DNA of 39,727 nucleotides, taken from positions 1 through 39,727 of the forward strand of contig CALKXD010000076.1 of NCBI GenBank assembly GCA_938003855.1, given 5' to 3'. Below are positions 33,563 through 39,727 of the stretch, one piece after another (positions within the stretch are counted from its first letter, which is position 1; each line of letters opens with the position of its first letter). The position numbers and the translations under genes were made by a program. The notes beneath the pieces were generated by a model. The model had not been told where the DNA came from and made no database searches. It worked only from the letters and a program-made list of their open reading frames with translations. This DNA is from an uncultured Granulosicoccaceae bacterium. Lineage in GTDB: Bacteria; Pseudomonadota; Gammaproteobacteria; Granulosicoccales; Granulosicoccaceae.

Positions 33563-34277
33563 CCACTTTAAAATGCTATGTCGCGATCCGATTGAACCTT
33601 TCATAAACGGGCCTGATTGCAAGGTGTCACCCCCTGTCCGGAGATGACACAACACCAACGTATCGACAAAGCAGGATACAAACAACGCTCCGGTCCCTTT
33701 TGATCAAGCAAGCTCAGCACGTACTATATATACCCCCATGCGGGATCTGTTAATCGCTAAACGCAAGCACCGATAGACCGACACGATCCCCCTAAATAAA
33801 ATCGTTTTAAAGAGAAGTCGTGCTCCACGAAGACTTTACTGTGTAATCCCCCTATAGCGGCAGTCGCGGCATAGGTAACCACGACAACGGTCTCTACGAT
33901 CACAACTATGCACCTATCTTTAAAAGAACCGAGACCGGCGACAACAAACATGAAGGTGAACGATAGAACTGAGATGACAAAACGGCGGGGCAAGCTGACA
34001 CCAGGTAACTCCATTCCAGCAGCACGGGAGCCAAGGCCACTACCGCTCTGTAGTCAGACAACTCTCTGATCTTTGACTCATTGAGGCAACAAAAGCGACC
34101 GCGCGCGAGGAATACATCCTGCCGTGGCCACGCCGCAGTGCCGTCGCAGTTGAAACGGCAGTGGTATCGTATGAGGCAACATCACCCGCCCCCCGTTGAT
34201 CCAACTGACCGATCATAACAACGACTCTGGCGCAAAACCGGTTATGATGGCAGCATACCCCCACCGAGAGCCCAACC
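33563..34277. other. Gene-poor stretch of 715 bases
   Basis: The longest gap in the window. It contains an inverted repeat GTGTCA (33624-33629)/TGACAC (33645-33650) just after the LysR gene, two copies of ATCCCCCTA (near 33786 and 33846), and two GAGGCAACA copies (near 34084 and 34174). An 85-codon minus-strand frame (33757-34014) has hydrophobic stretches but no ribosome site or recognisable family. The promoter of the 34278 gene should lie at its right end. It may be a decayed gene or an undetected RNA. Confidence 0.4.
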
Positions 34278-35927
34278 ATGCCAGAGCCGCAATCCGCCGG
34301 TGACCTGATTGTCGCTAACCTGATCGCGAACGGAATCGACACCCTGTTTGGTTTACCCGGTGCACAAACCTACCCGCTGTTTGATGCACTGGCACGCAGT
34401 GCCAATAACATTCGCACGATATCCGCCCGCCACGAGCAAGCCACCGCTTACATGGCGCTGGGCTACGCAAAATCCACCGGACGACCCGCAGCCTATTCTG
34501 TGGTGCCCGGACCCGGTGTGCTGAACACGGCAGCGGCGCTGTGTACTGCATTTGGCGTTAACGCCCCCATTATGTGTATCACCGGACAATCACCGTCCGC
34601 TTTTATCGGACAGCTGCGCGGGCACTTGCACGAGCTGCCAGACCAGCGTGCGACCTTGCAATCGTTTATAAAAGGCGCCTACCGGATTGAGCATCCGCAA
34701 GACACCAACCGCGTCATGGGCCAGGCATGGCAGACCATGACCTCCGGTCGTCAAGGCCCCGTCTCGGTTGAAATGGCCTGGGATATGATGGCAGCTCACG
34801 GGTCATTGCCCGAACCCGCTCCAACACCTGCAGAAGACAATCCACCGGTCGACGCTTCGCAGATAGTGGCAGCCGCTAAATTAATAAAGCGTTCGAAGCG
34901 CCCCATGATTATGGTCGGTGGCGGAGCACAGCACGCCGCCCAACAAGTGCTACAGCTGGCCGAGATGCTGGGTGCTCCGGTCACCAGCCACCGCAGTGGC
35001 AAAGGCGTTATCCCGGGAGATCATCCGCTGTCAGTCGACATGCTATGCGCCTATGAGATGTGGCCGGACACGGATGTTCTGATCGGTATCGGAAGCCGAC
35101 TGGAACTGCAATACATGCGCTGGACCGGAATGCAGACCATGATTCAGCAAGCCGAAGCGCCGCCACATTTGATTCGCATTGATATAGACGCCGCAGAAAT
35201 GCGACGCTTGCAACCGCATGTTGCTGTCGTCGCTGATTCCGTCGACGCCTGCGCCGCACTGATTACCGAATTATCACCGGTCAAACCAAAGGTAGGCATT
35301 AAAAAACGCATCAAAGCCGCGCGGCTGGAATCACAGGCGCTAAGCAATGACATTCAGCCACAGATGGATTACCTCGAGGTGATTCGCAAAGTATTACCGC
35401 GCGATGGTTTTTTCGTCGATGACCTGTGTCAGGTTGTCTACGCCAGTTACTTTGGCTGGCAATCCTATCAACCGCGCACCTATATTACCTGTGGTTACCA
35501 GGGAACACTGGGCTATGGCTACCCGACAGCCCTTGGCGTAAAGGTAGCTAATCCCGACAAAGCCGTGATATCCATACTAGGCGATGGTGGCTTCATGTTT
35601 GCCGTGCAGGAACTGGCAACCGCCGTGCAGGAAAAAATAGGCGTTATCGCACTGGTTTTTAATAACTCGGCCTATGGCAATGTCAAACGTGATCAACAGC
35701 GATTGTTTGACAACCGCACCAACGCCACCGACCTGAAAAACCCGGATTTTCTATTGCTCGCTCAGAGCTTCGGCGCTGACGGTTACCGGGTTAACAATCC
35801 TGCCGAACTCGAACCGGCACTGGCGATGGCTATTGCCACCGACAAACCGGCAATCATTGAGGTAATGATAGCGCCCGACAGTGAAGCCAGCCCCTGGCAC
35901 CTGCTGGTAAAGCAGCCGGCCGGATAA
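34278..35927 (+). CDS. Thiamine diphosphate-dependent enzyme, acetolactate synthase-like
   Basis: A 549-residue ThDP enzyme with the three usual domains: PYR (1-170), central (190-325) and PP (360-530). Glu53 in SARHEQATAYMALGYAK is the cofactor-activating glutamate. GDGGF (435-439) through NN (462-463) is the Mg-ThDP motif. A long loop FIGQLRGHLHELPDQ follows the first domain's GQSPS motif. It resembles acetolactate synthase, benzoylformate decarboxylase and oxalyl-CoA decarboxylase relatives but matches no characterised one closely enough. No small regulatory subunit is adjacent, so a catabolic 2-oxoacid decarboxylase or ligase is likelier than branched-chain synthesis. It converges with an MFS transporter gene. 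Confidence 0.9.
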   Translation: MPEPQSAGDLIVANLIANGIDTLFGLPGAQTYPLFDALARSANNIRTISARHEQATAYMALGYAKSTGRPAAYSVVPGPGVLNTAAALCTAFGVNAPIMCITGQSPSAFIGQLRGHLHELPDQRATLQSFIKGAYRIEHPQDTNRVMGQAWQTMTSGRQGPVSVEMAWDMMAAHGSLPEPAPTPAEDNPPVDASQIVAAAKLIKRSKRPMIMVGGGAQHAAQQVLQLAEMLGAPVTSHRSGKGVIPGDHPLSVDMLCAYEMWPDTDVLIGIGSRLELQYMRWTGMQTMIQQAEAPPHLIRIDIDAAEMRRLQPHVAVVADSVDACAALITELSPVKPKVGIKKRIKAARLESQALSNDIQPQMDYLEVIRKVLPRDGFFVDDLCQVVYASYFGWQSYQPRTYITCGYQGTLGYGYPTALGVKVANPDKAVISILGDGGFMFAVQELATAVQEKIGVIALVFNNSAYGNVKRDQQRLFDNRTNATDLKNPDFLLLAQSFGADGYRVNNPAELEPALAMAIATDKPAIIEVMIAPDSEASPWHLLVKQPAG

Positions 35928-36007
35928 ACCCGAAAGCGCCTGTCTCCGGCGCTACACCCGGCTCAAGATGTGCCGTAAAAAGCAACCCTTGCCGCCTTTA
36001 AGGACAC

Positions 36008-37222
36008 TCAGTCTTTACGGCGCGCAAGTGCCTGAGCGACCAACAGCATCAATCCAGCTGTCAGCAGACAATAGACGCCCATACCGATAAGTTGCGACTC
36101 AAAGCCGATACCAATATCAATAAGCCAGCCGGTGACGCCCGGCCCTAGCGCCGAGGCAATGACCATTGCCGCCATGATCAGCGACCGCACTGCACCGAGA
36201 TGCCGGGTGCCATACACCTCCGGCCATAGCGCTCCGAATAAGGTGTTCGAGATACCGTTTGAAATACCATGCAATAACATATAGATCACTATGGCTGCTG
36301 GAATATCTACCCAGCCGAGCAACAGGTTGGCGACGCCCAGAGGCACCAGAAAGGTCGGCAGTAATTGCCGCGCACTGAACCGGTCGATCAAAAAACCAGA
36401 CAACAACGAAAACAAAATAGTTGTAATCGCAGCAATTGCAATAGAGCCTGCAATCAGCTCACGCGACCAGCCCTTTATTTCACTGATATGCACCTGATGG
36501 AAAAACACCGAGGTACCGATAAATGCCGGAGCCAGTACACCGGTTATCATGACCCAGAACAGCGGATCGGCCAGCACTTCACGGTGCGTCCACTGCCGAA
36601 CACCGCCGGCAAGATCAGCCGCCGGAATCTGCCCGCGCGGCAGGCGCTCTTTTTTCATTAACAGGTAAATTGCAGGGGTGGCAATAAAAATAATCAGTGC
36701 GCCTGCCAGCACCCAGCTTGCACGCCAGCCGATCAACCCTATCAGCCCGACCATAATCAATGGCAGCACTCCGGAACCTATCTGGTACCCCATCGATGTT
36801 ATAGAGACAGCACGGCCACGCTCGGCCGAGTACCAGCGCCCCATCGCGACCATTGCGATATGAGACATCATGCCCTGCCCGAACAAGCGCAGAGCAAAGA
36901 TCACCAGCACCAGCATCCAGACGGATGACACCAGTGACATCGCCAGACACGCCACGCTCAGCGCAACACAGACATAAAACGCCACCGTACTGACGGCATG
37001 GGAATCCACCACCCTCCCCAGCCACACCAGCGTGGCCGCGCTCGCTAGAGTACCAACCATATAGATGCCGCCAAAGTCACCATGACTTAAGGAAAAAGTG
37101 TCTCTTATCTCGGCACCAAACAGCGCAATAAAATAGGTTTGCCCGAAGCTCGAAAAAATCGTCAGCAGCAGTCCGCCGAGTAGCCAGCGCACGTTTTCGC
37201 GAATGAATAACAGAGTGTTCAA
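36008..37222 (-). CDS. MFS transporter, TTG start
   Basis: A 12-helix major facilitator of 404 residues. It starts NTLLFIRENVRWLLGGLLLTIFSSFGQTYFIALFGAEIRDTFSLSHGDFGGIY and has the loop 2-3 motif WLGRVVDS. The central loop carries LLMKKERLPRGQIPAADL. The start is TTG at 37222; the next in-frame Met would delete the first helix, and the sequence begins as its relatives do. It lies 129 bases downstream of the deacetylase-like gene on the same strand. Uptake or export of a small organic solute is expected, with no clue to which. Confidence 0.9.
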   Translation of the reverse strand: MNTLLFIRENVRWLLGGLLLTIFSSFGQTYFIALFGAEIRDTFSLSHGDFGGIYMVGTLASAATLVWLGRVVDSHAVSTVAFYVCVALSVACLAMSLVSSVWMLVLVIFALRLFGQGMMSHIAMVAMGRWYSAERGRAVSITSMGYQIGSGVLPLIMVGLIGLIGWRASWVLAGALIIFIATPAIYLLMKKERLPRGQIPAADLAGGVRQWTHREVLADPLFWVMITGVLAPAFIGTSVFFHQVHISEIKGWSRELIAGSIAIAAITTILFSLLSGFLIDRFSARQLLPTFLVPLGVANLLLGWVDIPAAIVIYMLLHGISNGISNTLFGALWPEVYGTRHLGAVRSLIMAAMVIASALGPGVTGWLIDIGIGFESQLIGMGVYCLLTAGLMLLVAQALARRKD

Positions 37223-37302
37223 GTAGTCCGGGTTTCCAGAATGGTCAGGCCGACACCCGATCGTTGTATCCTGTGCAGCTATAAGCTACACGATAACAGT
37301 GC

Positions 37303-37348
37303 TGCAGGCGCACCGGCAAAGCGGGCTTCATGGCCGGCACTGCCTGCA
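37303..37348 (-). other. Long GC-rich hairpin after the deacetylase-like gene
   Basis: TGCAGGC (37303-37309) pairs with GCCTGCA (37342-37348), and CCGGC (37313-37317) with GCCGG (37333-37337), separated by small internal loops and a 15-base apical loop. It begins four bases after the stop of the deacetylase-like gene. No T-tract follows, so it may stabilise the mRNA 3' end or act with Rho. Confidence 0.5.
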
Positions 37349-37351
37349 CGC

Positions 37352-38455
37352 TCAGCTTGCAACATTCGGCACCAGTGCCGCTGCGCGTGTGATGACGTCC
37401 TGCTGATGAGGCATCAGCGCCTGTCCCGCGTAGTCTTCGATCATCTCACCCCAGGGATCATCAATACCGCTTTCACTGCCGAGTAACTCCTCAACAACAG
37501 CAAGACCGCAATAAGGCACATAGCTGGCGGAGTAACCGCCCTCGTGTGTCATCAGCAGACGCCCGTTGCACATCTCACCCGCGGCGGTTTTCAGCATCGC
37601 TGTCATGCGCCGGTAGGTTTGAGACGACAACATCATCCGACCGAGCGGATCCATAGCGGAGGCATCAAACCCGCAGGGTACGACGATCAGATCCGGCTGG
37701 TACCGGTGCAACGCCGGTAACACTACTTGCTCCATGGCAGCAATATACGCACCTCTCCCGGAACCTGCCGGCAACGGAATATTGATGTTGCTGCCTACCC
37801 CGTCACCAGCACCGACACGATCAATTGAGCCGGACTGCGGCGGAAAAAGGCTGTCCTGATGAATAGACACAGTCAGCACACGCGGATCATCATAAAACGC
37901 CGCCTCCGTGCCATTGCCATGGTGCACATCCCAATCAATCGTTGCAATGCGCTCTATGCCGTGCACCGCCTGCGCATGTTTTATCACGAGCACAGCGTTA
38001 CCAAATAAGCAAAAACCAAGCGCCAGTTCCGCCAGGGCGTGGTGACCCGGCGGACGACACAGTACATAGGCGTTATCCACTACCCCGTTAACGACAGCGT
38101 CACACGCTTCAATCGCACCGCCCACTGCCAGCAACGCAATTTCATAGCTTCCGAGGCCCAGCGGTGTCAGATGACTTGCGTCCCCACCGCCGGAGTCACT
38201 CAGCCCTTTAATGTGATCAATGTGTTTTTGGGTATGGAAGCGCAGTAACTCATCTACCGTCGCAGCGCGGGGCTTGACCGTGACTAGATCATCAAGCAGA
38301 CCGCTGACCTCGAGCAGATTGCGAAAGCGGCGTTTGGTTTCAGGATTCTCTGCGTGCTCACCGGGCTGAATAGACAAGCCAGGTTCATAGAACTGATTCC
38401 AGTTATGGGTGTTGTGCCACATGTAGAGTTCATGACAGATCCAGCCAGTTGACAT
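37352..38455 (-). CDS. Class II histone deacetylase-like amidohydrolase
   Basis: A 367-residue zinc hydrolase of the HDAC/acetylpolyamine amidohydrolase superfamily. Catalytic residues are His138-His139 in RPPGHHA. The zinc ligands are Asp176 and His178 in DWDVHHGNG, plus Asp264 in PCGFDASAMDP. Tyr308 in HEGGYSA serves the transition state. Bacterial members remove acyl groups from polyamines or other small amines. GAGGA precedes the ATG. A downstream MFS gene on the same strand may share the transcript, suggesting deacylation linked to transport of an acylated amine. That link is inference. Confidence 0.92.
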   Translation of the reverse strand: MSTGWICHELYMWHNTHNWNQFYEPGLSIQPGEHAENPETKRRFRNLLEVSGLLDDLVTVKPRAATVDELLRFHTQKHIDHIKGLSDSGGGDASHLTPLGLGSYEIALLAVGGAIEACDAVVNGVVDNAYVLCRPPGHHALAELALGFCLFGNAVLVIKHAQAVHGIERIATIDWDVHHGNGTEAAFYDDPRVLTVSIHQDSLFPPQSGSIDRVGAGDGVGSNINIPLPAGSGRGAYIAAMEQVVLPALHRYQPDLIVVPCGFDASAMDPLGRMMLSSQTYRRMTAMLKTAAGEMCNGRLLMTHEGGYSASYVPYCGLAVVEELLGSESGIDDPWGEMIEDYAGQALMPHQQDVITRAAALVPNVAS

Positions 38456-38712
38456 AAGGTTCCTCGAAATCCGTTATCCGGTGGTTTGATCTGGCTGTTT
38501 GCAGCCAATGCAATTGTATCGTACCAGCAACCCCTTAAGGCCGGCTAAATCGCGGCTGCTCCGACGGCATTAGCACGCCACCAGCGCCGCAAGATAGCAC
38601 GGCTGACCCGACTCAGACACCGACGCTATAAGACAACACGAAAGCGTCTCCAATCGCTGTAACCCCATTAGCCAACAATCACCAATTGCACGCACTGACA
38701 AAAGCGACACTA

Positions 38713-38741
38713 TTGACAAGCCCGCCATGAACGCATAGTGT
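38713..38741 (+). promoter_or_regulatory. Sigma-70-type promoter
   Basis: A perfect -35 TTGACA (38713-38718) is followed after 17 bases by TAGTGT (38736-38741), a partial -10. Transcription would begin near 38748 and run towards the hairpins and terminator before dapA. The -10 is weak, so confidence is moderate. Confidence 0.45.
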
Positions 38742-38747
38742 CGACTC

Positions 38748-38884
38748 ATGAACTCTGCCCTGCATGCAAAAAAACCCACTAAACCTGTTTCAAATAAACA
38801 GGTCGCAAAAGACGCGCGCAAGTAGGACAAGGGAATACTTAACTAAAAAACCCCGGCAGCCTACAGCGGTTTCCGGGGTTTTTT
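38748..38884 (+). ncRNA. Candidate small RNA or attenuated leader upstream of dapA
   Basis: Downstream of the promoter at 38713-38741 lies an 8-bp hairpin, ACCTGTTT-CAAAT-AAACAGGT (38783-38803), then an unstructured A-rich linker, then a strong intrinsic terminator ending at 38884. No coding frame with a ribosome site fits. This gives a discrete RNA of about 135 bases, or a leader that ends before dapA unless the terminator is bypassed. It does not resemble a lysine riboswitch, which is longer and has a five-helix junction. Confidence 0.4.
38845..38884 (+). terminator. Strong intrinsic terminator 47 bases before dapA
   Basis: AAAAAACCCCGG (38845-38856) pairs with CCGGGGTTTTTT (38873-38884), a 12-bp stem with a 16-base loop and a run of six T at the end. 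The A-run makes it work in both directions. No annotated plus-strand gene ends before it, so it must terminate an unrecognised transcript or act as an attenuator. Confidence 0.8.
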
Positions 38885-38930
38885 GCATTCTGGTCACCGC
38901 TTTGCTGTCACCCACTCCCAGGAGACAAGC

Positions 38931-39727
38931 ATGTTTTACGGTTCACTCGTCGCACTTGTGACACCCTTTGCCAATGACGCAGTCGATCTGACAGCGCTGG
39001 CTCGACTGATACGGTTTCACCTCGACCACGGTACACAGGGAATTGTGCCTGTAGGCACCACGGGAGAGGCATCAACACTCTGCAGCCGGGAGCGCCGGGA
39101 GGTCATCGACTTTGTTGTGAGGGAAGTAGCCGGACAAGTACCCGTGATTGCCGGCACCGGATCAAATAATCCCGCTGAAGCCATTACCAGCGCAGCGCAC
39201 GCCGCTGACAGTGGTGCCGATGCAGTACTGCAGGTAATGGGGTATTACAATCGACCGGATCAGGAAGGCATCTATCAGCATTTCAAAGCGTTGAACGACA
39301 CCACGGCACTACCAATCATCGCCTACAATGTACCGCCACGCACTATCGTTGATATACAACCGGACACCATGGCTCGACTGGCAGCACTCGAACACGTGGT
39401 CGGTGTCAAGGATGCTACCGGAGATTTATCCCGGGTGCTGCGTGAACGCCTGTTGATTGAAAAAAACTTCTGTTTTTTGTCCGGCGAAGACCCCACGGCA
39501 CTGGCCTATAACGCGCAAGGGGGTCAGGGCTGTATATCTGTCACCGCTAACGTCGCACCGGCTCTCTGCGCAGAGCTGCAGCTGGCCTGCGCCACTCAGC
39601 AGTATCAAAAAGCACTCGAGCTTCAATTGAAGTTAATGCCTTTGCATCGCGCCTTGTTTATAGAACCCAGCCCGGCCGGCGTAAAGTATGCCTGCTCTCT
39701 ACTGGGCCTCACCGAGCCAGACTGCCG
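38931..39727 (+). CDS. dapA: 4-hydroxy-tetrahydrodipicolinate synthase (partial, cut by window end)
   Basis: It condenses pyruvate with aspartate semialdehyde, the first committed step of lysine and diaminopimelate synthesis. 265 residues are visible of about 292 and the frame runs off the window. Key residues are present: Thr43-Thr44 in PVGTTGEAS, Tyr106, Tyr132 in AYNVPPRT with Arg137, and the Schiff-base Lys160 in VGVKDATGD. AGGAG lies seven bases before the ATG. The sequence from MFYGSLVALVTPF is typical of DapA. The strong terminator 47 bases upstream of the start is unusual and may limit or separate its transcription. Confidence 0.95.
   Translation, partial: MFYGSLVALVTPFANDAVDLTALARLIRFHLDHGTQGIVPVGTTGEASTLCSRERREVIDFVVREVAGQVPVIAGTGSNNPAEAITSAAHAADSGADAVLQVMGYYNRPDQEGIYQHFKALNDTTALPIIAYNVPPRTIVDIQPDTMARLAALEHVVGVKDATGDLSRVLRERLLIEKNFCFLSGEDPTALAYNAQGGQGCISVTANVAPALCAELQLACATQQYQKALELQLKLMPLHRALFIEPSPAGVKYACSLLGLTEPDC

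Larger units (their letters stand above)
38456..38930. other. Divergent gap of 475 bases before dapA
   Basis: The left 250 bases hold nothing I can recognise beyond the likely promoter of the deacetylase-like gene. The right half holds the promoter, small hairpin and terminator described separately, followed by 46 bases leading to the dapA ribosome site. Confidence 0.4.

Noticed and set aside
33757-34014. Minus-strand frame of 85 codons with hydrophobic segments
   Set aside because: It has no ribosome site with usable spacing and no recognisable family, and the sequence composition is unlike its neighbours. It is kept only as a remark under the gap.
35935-36021. Inverted repeats AGCGCC/GGCGCT and GCCGTAAA/TTTACGGC between convergent genes as a terminator
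   Set aside because: The first stem is only 6 bp without a T-tract. The second has a 34-base loop and runs into the transporter coding end. Neither is convincing.
38713-38884. Lysine riboswitch ahead of dapA
   Set aside because: The region is too short and has only one small hairpin plus a terminator, not the multi-helix junction of that class.

Overview
The window reads as chromosomal DNA of an aerobic, heterotrophic Gram-negative bacterium, most likely a free-living (perhaps marine) gammaproteobacterium. The evidence is an outer-membrane-type beta-barrel protein with a terminal Phe, a YdhF-like aldo/keto reductase, a GcvA-like LysR regulator and many oxidative catabolic genes. The taxonomic call is inference. 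GC content looks moderate, slightly above half by eye. I see no rRNA, tRNA, CRISPR array, insertion sequence or prophage gene.

Layout. 1-4430 (+): an isopropylmalate/isocitrate-type dehydrogenase behind a strongly palindromic control region, a GntR/FCD regulator, a fused alpha/beta hydrolase-OsmC protein and an orphan outer-membrane-like protein with a TTG start. 4531-6061: a periplasmic rhodanese divergent from a split YeeE/YedE sulfur-transport pair, with a dyad-rich shared control region. 6129-9441 (-): an aldo/keto reductase coupled to an SsuD-like flavin monooxygenase, then an enolase-superfamily enzyme closely resembling cis-3-hydroxy-L-proline dehydratase. 9774-10361 (+): a very low-complexity Gly/Asn/Ser/Tyr/His-rich protein. 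10523-15505 (-): a complete branched-chain-amino-acid-type ABC importer with a terminator-like hairpin after the binding-protein gene. 15741-17059 (-): an ECF sigma factor and its membrane anti-sigma factor. 17284-18829 (+): a short-chain dehydrogenase and a small secreted protein.

19002-32567 (-) is the centrepiece: about 13.5 kb of co-directional, often overlapping genes. In transcription order they encode a DUF1185 protein, an alpha/beta hydrolase, a flavin reductase with a degenerate Nudix-like tail, an LLM flavin monooxygenase, an aldehyde dehydrogenase, a gentisate-dioxygenase-like bicupin, a fumarylacetoacetate-hydrolase-family enzyme, a GNAT acetyltransferase, a NicX-like (2,5-dihydroxypyridine dioxygenase family) enzyme, an acyl-CoA dehydrogenase, an SRPBCC-alpha/beta hydrolase fusion, a TetR regulator and a PuuA-type glutamine synthetase homologue. 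A divergent LysR regulator (32675) faces the cluster across a perfect ACATTAG-N5-CTAATGT dyad. This looks like one or two pathways that oxygenate, open and hydrolyse an aromatic or N-heterocyclic compound. The substrate is unknown, and the gene combination matches no complete pathway I know.

34278-39727: a thiamine-diphosphate enzyme of acetolactate-synthase type (+), an MFS transporter (-), a class II histone-deacetylase-like amidohydrolase (-), and dapA (+, cut by the window end). dapA is preceded by a promoter-hairpin-terminator unit that may be a small RNA or an attenuated leader.

Start codons were reassigned where a ribosome site or the homologous core argued for it. At least three genes (3792, 26229, 37222) appear to begin with TTG.
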